A DNA stretch of 64,000 nt, taken from the NCBI GenBank assembly GCA_037013685.1, contig CM072905.1, forward strand, positions 1,995,491-2,059,490. The letters are read 5' to 3'. The notes under the pieces were generated by a model. It searched no databases. It saw only the letters and a program-made list of their open reading frames with translations, and was not told where the DNA came from. A program made the translations under genes and the position numbers. Origin of the DNA: Acridotheres tristis (Eukaryota > Chordata > Aves > Passeriformes > Sturnidae). Shown piece after piece: positions 12,804-23,799 of this stretch. Within the stretch, counting starts at the first letter, position 1; every line of letters begins with the position of its first letter.

Positions 12804-12838
<35 letters not shown>
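12804..12838. repeat. (TTA)n microsatellite
   Basis: Eleven to twelve uninterrupted TTA/ATT triplets. Confidence 0.97.
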
Positions 12839-13737
12839 GCTGTTATTGGTGCCATTTGGGAATTTCCAGGATATCCAGTGATAACTTTAGTCAGCATTGT
12901 CAGAATAAAACCCCACCTATCAACTATTTTAGACTGGAACACATCAGCAGCTCCCCACAGGGTAAAATAAAACCCCACCACAATATTTAGCTTGCAATTG
13001 TGCACTTCCAGCGTGTAAAAATTGATTTAATTTTCCACAGGGAGAGGGAAAATTGGGAGGGGTTTGTGCTGTAATTCCCAGGTGGCAGAAATGTTCTCTT
13101 GCCACTCCGACAAGAAGTGAAGATTGAGTGTTCAGCACCTGACAAGTGTTTGTCCTGTCAGGGTTTTGATGGGTTTCATACAGAGAAAAACAGGCATTAT
13201 ATTAATGAAGTGCTGTGCTAAGTGGGCTGCAGCAAGTGGAGTTTGTATAAATAAATGTATAAAAATAAAATCGGGGAAGATTAATGCCTCCAGTCGTGAA
13301 GGCAAATGACTAAGCAAATAAATATGTAAACTGTCAGAGAGGGAGAATAAAGAAATCAAACATCAGAAAATGATGTTTTAACAGATCCAGCAGAGACAAT
13401 TGTCAGGCTGCATTGCTTATTTAACTGCTGATATTATTGGGAAAATGAGCAATGACAATTCCAGTTAACTCCTAAAGCTTTCGGACCTGTAACCAGGGTC
13501 TTTATTCAGTTTCAGGTCTTTATCCAGCTGGGACTCAATAACGTGGCCGAGGTCGTGGCCAGGACTAATTCAGAGGTTTTAATCAAGCTGACCCAACACG
13601 CACTGAAATTTTCGGATAATCCTTCCCTCAGCCTCGAGTGGTGCTAGAACTGCTCCACACGAACCAACCCAAGCCCTGCTCCTGCAGGGAAACCCAGTCC
13701 TGGTGGCTTCTTCAATTCCCAGTGCTGAAATAATTCC
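12839..13737. other. Unique sequence, possible conserved non-coding element
   Basis: Between about 13150 and 13480 the sequence is AT-rich, free of repeats and rich in TAAT-, ATTA- and TGACAATT-type words resembling homeodomain sites. That look is common in vertebrate conserved non-coding elements. This is inference only. No frame with a recognisable product. Confidence 0.3.
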
Positions 13738-13880
13738 CCAAATCATTCAGGCTGGGAAGGACCCGTGTGACCATCGAGCTGTGCCCAACGCCCTCCTTGG
13801 CACCGAGTGCCACCTCCAGCCCTTCCTGGGCCCCCTCCACCACCTTCTCCATGAAGAAATTCCTCCCCAGGAGCCCTCAG
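13738..13880 (-). mobile_element. CR1 fragment, antisense
   Basis: The plus strand reads AATCATTCAGGCTGGGAAGG, ACC, then CATCGAGCTGTGCCCAACG, and later CACCACCTTCTCCATGAAGA. In order these match the reverse complement of the CR1 3' region: the terminal TTCCAACC block, the ATGATC block, then the part with TTCACTGAAA. The element is therefore on the minus strand, about 140 bp and diverged. A 213-codon frame starting at 13767 begins inside it and is not taken as a gene. Confidence 0.8.
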
Positions 13881-15427
13881 AGGCTTGCTTGGATTGTTTG
13901 GGATCGCTGTGTGCTGTACACGACACATCTTGGAAGTGTGAAAACGAATTGTTGGCGTTTCTGTGCCGGCAATCTCTGGAGGGAGATTTGGCCTCGGCTC
14001 CAGAGCTGCAGAGCCCTCACTGTTCTGGCCAGGAGTACAAACAATTTCCATTGTGCAGCTCAAGCAGAAACAAATATATACAAAGCTGTTGAATCTTGCA
14101 CTTTGATGTGTTTTCATTTGGCACGGGGAGGTGTAATCATTAAACAAATGTGTTTATCTACCCGGGCAACTTTGATCTGGCGTGGGCAGCGAAAGGCTCG
14201 TCAGTGCAGGACGAGTGTGAGGAGTTGTCTGAGAACAAAGAGCAGAAAGCTGGTGCTGAGCCTGCCAGCGAGGGATTGCAAAGCCTTTCAGTGCCTTCCA
14301 ACACCTCGGAGAGGAATTTTTATTCTTTTTAATGTATCTCTTCCTAATTTACCCCTGGAATCACCCTGGGTTATTAAAGCGAAAAGCGTTTTCATTCCGT
14401 TGGGATGAGTTTGGGGGCAAGTCAAGGAGATTTATTGAGGGCAGATACCAGCTCATCCTACTTCTTGCTGCAGCCAAAAGCCACGTAGGGCTGGATTTAT
14501 CCAGGTCTGGGTCAGCCCTGTGTGCTCAGCTGCATCTTTAGAAGATTTTGCTGTCTTGAAAGATGAGGTGCTCCTCTCACACCTTCAAACCATAAAGCAA
14601 AAGCCGTTACCTCGAGCACTCAATGTCTTCCAGGCCCGTCATCTGCCAGGTTCTCCCATCTGCAAACGGTCCTGGGGGCTGGTGGGGCACAGGGAGTTCA
14701 TGGCATCACTCTGGTCCAGGTGTGCAAACTCTGAGCCCAAGGCACTGTCAGGGGTGGGTGCAGGTTCCCCACAAATCCTCCTTTTGCAGCTCTTCCTTTT
14801 TAACGAGTTACAAAACCCACTAATCCACTTTCTCTCCTTTTATTACGAGCTGCAAGTGTCCAAATATTTCCCCATCTGCCTCCTGACTGTACAAAGCCTT
14901 GCCTTTCCAGCCCAGTAAATGGAGCATTTATGACATTCCAAAAGCTGTTGCCCATTAGCAGTTTCTCAGGCTTCGGAGTGTTTTGCAACCCAGCAGTCTG
15001 CCTAATGATTGAGGGGAAAACAACATAATCATGTGCTGACATTCCAAGTGATTTTATAAGCCACTTTTATCTGGGATGCCCTTTTCCTCTCCCCGTGTTG
15101 GTCTAAATCTGCTCCAGCCACTGCTGCTTTCTGTGGAGGAGCCCTAGAGGTCCTCCTTCAGCTGCTCTGGAAGCACATCCCCTCATCCTCCAAAGAGAAA
15201 TGGAATTTAGCTTATGGTAACTGTTATTAACTGTCCCGAGTCTCCACTGGAATTATCCCCAAGGCACCTTCACTTTTTAATTAAATATGTTGTTGAACAA
15301 GTGAAAGCCGTGCCTGGCTCTCTGCTGTGGATGACAGTGCTGGATCGTTCACCTGCAGGGCTTGGGATTAAGTCTGGGTTTAAAAACGTGTCCTGCCTGT
15401 CCTGAAGGGCTGGGGAAAATAACACTT
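13881..15427. other. Unique non-coding sequence
   Basis: Single-copy-looking. About 13900-14310 has more CpG than its surroundings and supports open frames (60 to 213 codons), but no splice-bounded exon or domain could be recognised. About 14930-15060 is unrepeated and AT-rich and could be a conserved element; not testable here. Confidence 0.4.
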
Positions 15428-15545
15428 GGGGTCACCATCCCTGGAATCTGCAGAAAAATGTGGCGTTTGGTGGTGTGGCTTAGGGGACGTGGTGATATTT
15501 GGTCAAAGGTTGGACTTGGAGCTCTTTTCCAAGGTTTTTCACAGA
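15428..15545 (+). mobile_element. CR1 3' fragment
   Basis: GTCACCATCCCTGGAATC, then AAAAATGTGGCGTTTGGTGG, then GGGACGTGGTGATATTTGG, then GGTTGGACTTGGAGCTC, then TTTTCCAAGG. In that order these are the CR1 block of GTCACCATCCCTGGAGG, the GTGTAGATGTGGC block, the GGACATGG block and the GGTTGGACT end block. Sense orientation, 5'-truncated, without an intact octamer tail. A 285-codon minus-strand frame (15349-16206) crosses it in antisense. Confidence 0.85.
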
Positions 15546-17297
15546 TGTCCCAGCTCCCGGGTGTAAAATCTTCCCCGTGTTGGGAAATCCTGGGTGCTGC
15601 TTCCCTCTGGGGAGGTTCATTCCCATTAAAACCATTTTTATAAAATTCCAGGGACATCAGGAACATCACAGCCATGTAACCCCCCCAGGTGAGAAGGTCT
15701 GGGGTCCTGTGTGGACCAGGAGAAGCCACAGAACAATTTCCCCCAGATGGAGAAGCTTTGCAGAATGGGAAAAGTCCAAAAAACCACCAGAATCTTGTAA
15801 TCCACGTGTTCAGGGGTTCTCCTGCTTCTTCTGGACACTGGGAATAATTCCAGTTTTCCTCTGGGTGGGAGATGTGCCCCCAAAAAGGCTCAGGAATGTT
15901 TTTTCTCAGGGCTGTTGGTGAAGCTGGCACGGGGCACAGCACGTGGCAGAGCTTCTCCCTGATTTCTGATTCTGGGCAAATTAAAAATGTGTCAAACTGA
16001 GCTGCCACCCCTCCTCCCCAAGGTGGGAAATCACCCCAAAATATCAGCTGGGGCTGGTTCCTGTAAGGTTTTCCAAGGAAATCGTTTGTCAGCAGCACCA
16101 AAAACCCAGGCTGGCTAAAAAACTCCCATTTTGGGGCCACTTTGTACCAGAAACAGCCAAAATGATCTTTTGCTGAGCTGAGATTTACCTTGCAAATAGA
16201 GCACAAATCTATTTAATTGAAATTAGGAGTGTTCTCATCATCCCCTAGAGGAGAAGGGGGAGAGAGGTGTAAAAAAAAAAATGAAACAGAATTCTACCAG
16301 GGTGCCCCCAGCATGCAAATAAATCCTGCAAAGTCATTCAGCAATGTTTTTATTCCTGGTGGATTTCTTTAATCCTTCCAAGAAAAGTTAGAGGATCAAA
16401 ATGATGCTCACTTTTGACAGGGTTTTCATGGAAAGTTTGAGGCAGTGGAAAACAATTTCTTGGTTTGTTGTTTGGTTTTTGGGTTTTGTTTTTTGTTTTT
16501 TGTTTTTTTAATTCAGTGATATTTACAATTTGCCAATTCTGTGACATTTTCAGCAATTCCTATACATGCCAGAAAATGCCAAACACCAAAAGTGGGATGC
16601 AAACCATGGGAATGGAGAGAATAAAATGATAGGGATTATTTTATCTGGGAGCCAAAGCTGTTACCTTTAAATGAAATTTATCATTCTCAGAACAGATCAA
16701 CTATTTCTGTGGGGAAAAGCTTTATAAAGACTATTGTCTTGTTAAACTATGGAAGAGCAGAACTTGAACTCTCTCTTAAGAGCATCTGTCCAAAGCTGTA
16801 CAATTCTGTTTATGGTTATCCAACACGAGGCCAAACCACTGGGACTTCAAAAAAAGGATTTTCAGAAGAAAATAGCAACTCTCATTCATTCATTCCAGCA
16901 ACGAAATTGAAAAATAATTAAGTAAATTGAAAAATAAGAAATTATTTCTGCATTGTTATATGTTCATAGTTTCCAGTGTTTAGATGTTAAAATTGTGGTT
17001 GGTTTTTCTCGGTGGCTGAACTAAAGAAAGAATGGAGAAGGGGGGAAAAGGTCCAAAGGGGATTTCATTAAAGTATTAAAAGTTATGAGGGGCACAGCTG
17101 TCTGATCACTTCATTGTCCCTCAGGGAACAGTCAAGGGGTCAGGATTAATGACAACTACATTTAAAGCATGTCAAAGGGAAAATATCCAACATGTTTAAG
17201 CAGCCTTTGGAATTAGCGGGCGCAGGAAGGGGATGGTATGGTTTGACTTTTTAAAGGGCTGCATCACTTTATAAACAGCTATAGCTGGGAGGGAATA
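15546..17297. other. Unique non-coding sequence
   Basis: It contains a GTTTT-rich low-complexity patch at about 16465-16510. Between about 17090 and 17290 the sequence is unrepeated, with ATTAATGACA and CATGTCAAAGGG-like words, and could be regulatory; no conservation data. The long minus-strand frame ending at 15349 has no recognisable domain. Confidence 0.4.
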
Positions 17298-17352
17298 TTT
17301 ATATCCTGACACTTATTTATATCCTGACACTTATTTATATCCTGCCACTTGA
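17298..17352. repeat. 18-bp direct repeat, three copies
   Basis: ATTTATATCCTGACACTT occurs three times head to tail; the third copy has CTGCCACTT. Confidence 0.95.
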
Positions 17353-18248
17353 CAGCTCCAAGCTGAGCTGCGGGGTTTGGTGCTGGTCAAGCCTTGGCAC
17401 AAACAGAAGTTATTGATGAACAGCAAAGCCCCACGTGCTGCTCACTCACAAAAGCTAAAGGGGGAAATAAATCTGTGAATTAATAAACTGCCTGTAAATT
17501 AATAAACTCAATTAAATGCATCTTTTTGGAGAGTTGCTGATAAAGTACAGGAGTCTGAATGTAAGATTCAATTTAAGATCACCATGAACTCTCTGTACCT
17601 GTGTTGGTGCCCTGCACCTCCTTTAGACTTTGCCCTACTGCCAGGAAAAAAAAAAAAAAAGGCAAAATGTACAAAAAGAACCCCCAAAATCCAACCTGAA
17701 TATTTCAACACAGCCTGAATCTCCACGCCTAATTCCTGTGGCACCTTGCACAGTAAACTGTGACTAAATGGCTTTTTATTCCCTCCAGAACTGATCTTTA
17801 TTGCTTCTGTAACAAGACTTACAACATTACAGGAGTTAACAAAGAGGCTGGGCCAAGGTACTTGCAAGCAGTGAGTAAAATGTTACCTGGAGCAGCCCAT
17901 TGATGGAAATAAAATCCATTGTGCTCCTGGGGTTATTTCTAATCTTGTTTGGCTCCTGAAGAAAACCTGCCTTGTCTCTGCTGCAGCCAGGGATTGTGAG
18001 TCAGGCCCAGGTTTGCAGGTTATTAACTCATCTATTCTTAGGTAATTAAATAAAGAGTGTAAGACATGCAAGTAAGAGCAAAAAAAAAAAAAAAATTACA
18101 AAATGTAGGAAAATTTGTTTCCCCCTCTTCCAAGGGTTTATTTTTTGCTCAGCTCCCTTCTATTCTTTCATTTTCTTGGCGTCAGCATCGTTTCCAGAAG
18201 TCGAATCCCACGTTAGCCTTTGTTATTTTTAATTCTCTCTCTGCTTCC
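17353..18248. other. Unique non-coding sequence
   Basis: Holds poly(A) runs near 17646-17660 and 18081-18094. No gene supported. Confidence 0.5.
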
Positions 18249-18400
18249 AGGGATGGGGCAGCCACAGATTCTCTGGGCAACCTGTGCCAGCATCTCACCA
18301 CCCTCAGAGGGAACAATTCCTCCCCAATATCCACTCTAAATTTACCTTTTCTCAGCTTAAAGCCATTCACCCTCATCCTACCCCTCCATTTGCATCATTG
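18249..18400 (-). mobile_element. CR1 fragment, antisense
   Basis: The plus strand reads CCAGGGATGGGGCAGCCACA, then TTCTCTGGGCAACCTGTGCC, then CTCACCACCCTCAGAGGG, then CCAATATCCACTCTAAATTT, then TTAAAGCCATTCACCCTC. This is the reverse complement of the CR1 segment upstream of the 3' end, well preserved over about 150 bp. Neither the octamer tail nor the 5' part is present, so it is truncated at both ends. Confidence 0.9.
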
Positions 18401-19042
18401 TTTACTCCAAAGTTTCAATAAATTTTGAAGGCAAAGCATTTATGGAAGTTTATTTCCACTGAAGACCCAACTGCCTTTAATAAAAGTTCCATTGGGTTGT
18501 TTTTCTTCTGTTTAAGATTAGGAGTGGGCAGGAAAATTTAAACGTTTAAATCAAGTATCCTTTCAAATCATTAGCCAAAGCCTGTGGGCTCCTTTCGAGT
18601 GTATTGATGGTTTCTTCTGGAAATATCCTGGCAAACAACAAGTTCAAAAGAATTAGAATTAGAATTATCCTGGAGTTGGAACTGGCTGGAAATTTGCAAA
18701 CGTGGGCAAAATCAGTGCAAGGGTTAGTGTGGGTCCTGCTGCCAGGCTGGAATCAAAACTCCCTACCAGGGTGCAGAATTTACATGAAATATCCCTCAAA
18801 CTGCTGTGAGTGACCCTGGAAATGCCAGGTGAGTTAAGAGTGGAGATAGCCCATGTAGCTGACATGTCCTGAGCCCTGAGACCAGGGGAGGGTGGACACA
18901 GGAGAGCAAACACGGCCTCCTCCTGCCTCTGTCCCACTCAGTCCTGCCAGGGGAGGTGCAGGAGGGGAATCTGGATAATTCCAGTGTGTGATGGACAACT
19001 GGGGAAGGTGCTGATGCCTCGGGATTTTATATTTTATATATT
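18401..19042. other. Unique non-coding sequence
   Basis: No repeat or gene recognised. Confidence 0.5.
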
Positions 19043-19425
19043 TGTAACCCTGCAGTTCTTCGTTCTATAACTCTGAACTCCACACCCAGTGTGAGCTGCT
19101 GCTCTCCCATTTGGGGCACACACAACAATTCCTCTCCAGGCTGGCAATCAAGGACACCTCACTGCCCCAGGCCCCAGAGATGGAAACAAAAGTGATTGGG
19201 GGGAGCAAATTTGGGGTAAATGACTTCATTGCCTGGAGCTGTAATTGGGCGATTAACCCCAATGTGCAAATGGACCAAACTTATAAAAGTGTGAAAACCC
19301 CTGACCCATTGTCCATTTTGGGTGTGCTCATCCCAAAATGTTCCTGAAGACCCTTCAATAAACAGAACTGCTTTTTATTCTCTTAATTTTGTCTTTCCCC
19401 TGTTTTTAGGTAGCTCCAAAAGGCG
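19043..19425 (+). mobile_element. LTR-like element, family 1 (copy A)
   Basis: A block of about 383 bp starting TGTAACCCTGCAG and carrying a TATA-like TTATAAAAG at 19281-19289 and a polyadenylation signal AATAAA at 19357-19362. This order is expected of a retroviral LTR (U3 promoter, then R/U5). The reverse complement of 35413-35795 is its near twin: about 94-95% by eye, including roughly 125 bp without a difference. No flanking target duplication could be matched and no internal retroviral sequence lies on either side. It is best read as an old solo LTR, but family and class are unassigned. Confidence 0.7.
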
Positions 19426-19755
19426 TCAGCAGCGATGGAAAACCAAGGGGTTGGTGCTGAGCTGCTGCCCGTTCCCAGGGATTCACGGAGCCCCCATCGC
19501 CCCCTGCCCCGGGAGGAGCTGGGATGGAACAACGTGCCTGTGTGCTGAGTCAAGAGAGCCAGAGCCTCCCTTCCCATGTGCATTGGGTTTGCAGCTATGG
19601 CAACAGTGCATGCGTGAGGAGAAGGCAGAGCTTAAAATAGGATCCTGCTCCTGCTTGGAAAGGGCTGAGAGCAAACACGTGTGCTCAGCCCAGAGCAGAG
19701 AGGAGGCTCAGCCCTGCACACTGATGCCTTCAGTCTGAGATTTCACATTTCCCAG
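19426..19755. other. Unique sequence between two LTR-like blocks
   Basis: About 330 bp with moderate GC. It supports a 138-codon plus-strand frame that begins inside copy A and shows no recognisable domain. It is too short for an internal retroviral region and nothing gag- or pol-like is seen. Confidence 0.4.
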
Positions 19756-20110
19756 GCTGTGCCCTGCACTGGGATAGAACTCTGAACTCCACACAAAGTG
19801 TTCCCAGCTCTCCTCCCAGCTCAGGCACACAAAACAATCCTTTGCCAGCCCCACAACCAAGGACACGCTGCAGCTCCAGCCCCAAAAAGTGCAAAGAGCA
19901 GCGAGTGGAGGAGAGAATGTGGGAGGATGGCACTGCAGAGCCTGGAGCTGGGATTGGACAATGAAGGCCAAGGTGGGAATGGACCCAAAGTGATCCAAGT
20001 GTGAAACTCGGGACTCTGAGCCCACCTTGGGCTCTGCACTGCCCAAGGTGAATCCTTGGAAGGCTTTTCATCAATCCCGGCTTTATTCCTTTCACTCTGC
20101 TCCACATCAG
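19756..20110 (+). mobile_element. Diverged LTR-like element related to family 1 (copy C)
   Basis: It shares with copy A the ordered landmarks AACTCTGAACTCCACAC, a GCACACAAAACAAT-type block, a CCAACCAAGGACAC block, CTGGAGCTG followed by ATTGG, and a GACCCAAAG block followed by GTGTGAAA. It ends in a CTTTATTCC region where A has CTTTTTATTC. Divergence is far greater than between copies A and B, and there is no clean TATA or AATAAA. It lies 330 bp downstream of copy A in the same orientation, but it cannot be the other LTR of the same insertion given the divergence. Confidence 0.5.
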
Positions 20111-21084
20111 CCTCTCCAGGCATCACAAATTGGGAGTGCCTGGAGCAGCAGAAGTTTTGCTGAATCCTCCAAACCTTCTCCAGAGCTCTGAGTCTCCTCC
20201 TCCATGCCCTTTCCCACCTGGAAAAGCCAGGATGTGTCCATCTGTCCATCCCCAAGGGAGCTGTTGGTCAGTCATGGCAGAAATCTGAACCTCGGGTTTT
20301 GTGAGGTCAAGACCAACCTCCCTGCACAATCCCTCGAAAAAAAATCCTCCAGGAAGGAGCAGATTTCATAGGGAAGAAGAACATTTCTTCCAGCTCCAGC
20401 CTTATTCCATGATTTTGGAGAGGGGAAAAGAAGGGGAAGTGGAAAAGAGTAGCTTTGGCTCGGGAGCTGTAACCTGTTTTGGTGTGTGTTAATTAATTTG
20501 GCAGTGGCTGCCTTGTGTGCTATTCTTAGGCTCTCTATCCCCCTCTGCAACAAATTAGGGCTTTCACATCTGCCTAAAAATAAAACTTTCCTGTCTGCTG
20601 GCACACGAGCCAAACCAGAGTGCAGCATATGTGCAATAAAGATGCACAGCTGTTCTGTCTATGAACTCGGGAACGTGTGAGGGTTTTTTTGTGAGGGATA
20701 CAGGAGGTACCCAACACTGAGAAACAGCTCCTCCAAGAAACTGTCAGGCATTTTCGAGAAGTGGCTGCAAAAGGTGAAATAAGAGGGAAGCATCCAAGCG
20801 AAATTGCAAGAACTTCCACAGAAAAATGCGAATTTTTGGTGTTGTGAAAGGTGATGGTCTTGATTGAGGGGGAAATAGTCAAAAGGGAAGGTTTAATCCA
20901 TGGAACTCCCGGAGGCTCCTCAGTTTCAGAGTTTTTGCAGCTCATTTTCTGCCCTGACCCTTTCCCCCCTCTGTAGGTGCCTGATTTTGGGAAAAGGTTC
21001 TTCCCCCAGAGGCTCCCCAGGGAATGGGCACTGCTCCAAACCTGCCAGAGCCCAAGAATCACTTGGACAAATCTCTCAGGCACA
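20111..21084. other. Unique non-coding sequence
   Basis: No feature recognised. Minus-strand frames of 118 and 179 codons lack any domain. Confidence 0.5.
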
Positions 21085-21170
21085 TGATTTGTAATTTGGG
21101 GTGTCCTGTGCACGCCCAGGGGTTGAATTTGATGATCCCTGTGCGTCCCTTCCCCAGGATATTCTAGAAT
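21085..21170 (+). mobile_element. CR1 3' tail
   Basis: GGGGTGTCCTGTGCACGCCC, AGGGGTTGAATTTGATGATC, CCTGTGCGTCCCTTCCCC, AGGATATTCTAGAATTAG. This is the same CR1 subfamily ending as at 1005-1090 (GGGGTGTCCTGTGCAGG, then GTTGGACT, then GATGATCC, then AGGATATTCTATG). Confidence 0.85.
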
Positions 21171-22862
21171 TAGATATAATATATAAAATATTGAAGAATT
21201 TCACACTCTTTGTTGCTTTAAAGACCCCCTGTGTGAGACATTTGGCACCAAGCTGAAAAGGTGGTGGAGCAGAAGGTGCAGGATTTATAACCCATCTTTG
21301 TGCCACCAACCACGAGCTCAGTGAGACTTTTGTCACCTCCAAAGCTCTGCTGCTGCTGCTGAGGGCTCTGGAACTTCCATTCTTTCCATGGCTCAGCCAG
21401 GGAGCTTTTCCAGGGAACTTTTCCAGGGAGCCAGGTGGAGCTGGGCTGCCTCTCCATCACCTGACACTTTTAGATTTGCTCTTTAGACAAGATTAGCTCA
21501 TGAATTGCCTCTGACACTGGGATTTACTCTGCCTGGCATTCCTGACATCCCTGCTTTGCTCCTCTCCCCCCTGCCATGACCTGTTGATTTTTAAGGTTGT
21601 TATATGGGCAATGAGATTTTTTTTTTCCCCCTAAAAATCGGTGAAATGGAAACATTTCACATTCATATTTGGCCCCAAAGTTAATTACCAAAACAGTGGG
21701 TTGCAAGGTGGTTTTTTTGAGATAAAGAGGTAGAAAAAGCCCCTGTTAATCTGATAACAGTCAGTTAACACTGACTGTGTTAGCAAACAGTAATTAACAC
21801 TGTTAATTCCTAATTTGACATCTAGGAAATGGTGATTTCTGGAGCTTTGGAATTTCAATCCAAGGTCCTCTCAAAGCTCTTTCCCCATCAAGGTTTTCCT
21901 GGTACCTGAAGGGTTTTGCTGAGAGGGGTCAGTGGAGTCCAGGCTGCTGATTCCAAGACACAAAGTCAAGTTAGACCAGCCCGTGCAAGAAGCAAAAGCC
22001 AAACAGAAATAACACTCTCTTTATTTTTCTGCTTTTCTGAATTCCATGACATTTCACAGAAATGACTGCAAAACTTTTTCCATTCAGATTTTAGCACTGG
22101 TTTGGTGACAAACTTGGGAAGATTAGCAATTTTCCATCGTTAGAAATGAACTCTGGTGCTGAAGCTGACTAAACCTTTCCAGGCCAAGATGCATTTTCAG
22201 GTCTTTTACAACGTTGCAAAGTTGAGGCCATGGTTTAAAGGATGAGGATTTTCTAGGCCAAGAATCCTCGTCCTAATTAGACAAAAATACACAAATTTGT
22301 GCATCAGCAGGACCCTCATCCACAGCTGCTCCTGGCTGTCGCTGGCCCCATCATTTCATTATTTCCTGTACTCATTTTCCTGGCTTTTATCTCACAGAGC
22401 TTCTGTACACTTAGAAAAAAAATGGACCTCATCAAAGAGAGAAAAAGCCTGAATTTTGTTGAAGTGTTTGTATTTTTTATGTTGAAAACCAAACACTTGG
22501 AATGGTTTTGGTGAAAAACATCGAGCTTTTAGACAAGGGCACACCTGCAAAAAAAAAACGCTTTTCTTTTTAAAAACAAACAATTTCAAGTTCATTAACA
22601 CTCGAAATGCAAAACAAAAACGTTCCAAAAGTCTGGTTTAGTGTCCTGAATTGTACCTGCAAAACCAAAGCATTTTTCAACCGAGGAAAACATTTTGCAC
22701 GAAAAATATTGATCTGTGCATTGCCAGTGATGCCTTTTCTTATCTCTCCTGCCTTCCCCACCTTTCTGATGAGAGAAAAAGCAGCAGCTCTCCCCGTTCC
22801 TGGTGATCTGCTCCTCACAGCCAATGTCAACAGTGCTACCAACATGTTTTCCACAGAAAAAT
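21171..22862. other. Unique non-coding sequence
   Basis: Contains CTG triplets near 21348-21362 and a short poly(T) near 21618. No gene supported. Confidence 0.5.
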
Positions 22863-22884
22863 AAAAAAAAAAAAAAAAAAAAAA
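22863..22884. repeat. Poly(A) run, A22
   Basis: Uninterrupted A at 22863-22884. The upstream sequence shows no recognisable retrocopy. Confidence 0.9.
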
Positions 22885-23217
22885 GATTTTCAGAGCTTTA
22901 TTGGATCTTGGTGGATGCACATGGGGTGAAAAGAGATTTCACAGGGATCAAGTGGGAAATAATGAATTCCTTTATTTTAAACTCCTTCCCCAGCTCAGCG
23001 TGGAGGAGCAGCACAAAACGAGGAGGTTTCTGCAGGAGACTTTTGGCTGCTGCCATCCATGGACGCAGGGGACAAGAGGTGACAGCAGTGAGTCCCTGGT
23101 GTTCCCAGGAACGTCCTGCCCTGGGGACAGCTCCTGCTGGCAGCGCCGGGAACAGCCGGTGACTCTGCAGGGATGGCAGCTGAGCCCTGAGGAGAGGAAA
23201 GCTCCCCTGGCAGCGCC
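22885..23217. other. Unique sequence before the G-rich array
   Basis: Moderately GC-rich. Open frames on both strands continue into the array, but no domain is seen. Confidence 0.45.
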
Positions 23218-23755
23218 CAGGGCTGGGGGTGACACCGAGGGTGACACTGGGGGGGCACTGGGGGGGCACTGGGGGGTGACACTGGGGGTGGCACTGAGGG
23301 TGGCACTGGGGGTGACACTGGGAAGTGACATTGGGGGTGACACTGGGGGGGCACTGAGGATGGCACTGGGGATGACACTGGGGGTGGCACTGGGGGGTGA
23401 CATTGGGGGTAACACTGGAGGGTGGCACTGGGGTGACACTGGGGGGTGACACTGGGGGTGGCACTGGGGGTGACACTGGGGGTGACACTGGGGGTGGCAC
23501 TGGGGGGTGACACTGGGGGTGGCACTGGGGGGGCACTGGGGGGGCACTGGGGGGGCACTGGGGGGCCACTGGGGATGGCACTGAGGGGTGACATTGGGGG
23601 TGACACTGGGAGGTGACACTGGGGATGGCACTGAGGGGTGACATTGGGGGTGACACTGGGGGGGCACTGGGGATGGCACTGGGGGGTGGCACTGGGGGTG
23701 ACACTGGGGGTGACACCGGGGGGTGACACTGGGGGTGGCACTGGAGGGTGACAGA
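23218..23755. repeat. G-rich minisatellite
   Basis: About 540 bp of degenerate 12- to 14-bp units of the type GGTGACACTGGGG, GGTGGCACTGGGG or GGGGGGCACTGG. The plus strand has runs of four to seven G every 12 bp or so, which is strong G-quadruplex potential. Minus-strand frames of 248 to 294 codons are Pro/Ser/Cys/His repeats produced by the period and are not genes. Confidence 0.95.
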
Positions 23756-23799
23756 GGTGTCCAGCTCAGGGCAGGGGGAGGGACTGAAATCTGGGCTCC

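Noticed and set aside
13767..14408. 213-codon plus-strand frame
   Set aside because: Begins inside an antisense CR1 and shows no family resemblance beyond it.
15349..16206. Longest non-repetitive frame (285 codons, minus)
   Set aside because: Runs antisense through a CR1 tail, has no domain, is overlapped by open frames on the opposite strand, and lacks splice context.
19111..19347. 78-codon frame repeated at 35476-35727
   Set aside because: Shared because both lie in copies of the family 1 LTR-like element.
19043..20110. Copies A and C as the two LTRs of one short provirus
   Set aside because: A and C are far more diverged from each other than A is from B, and the 330-bp interval shows no primer site, gag or pol.
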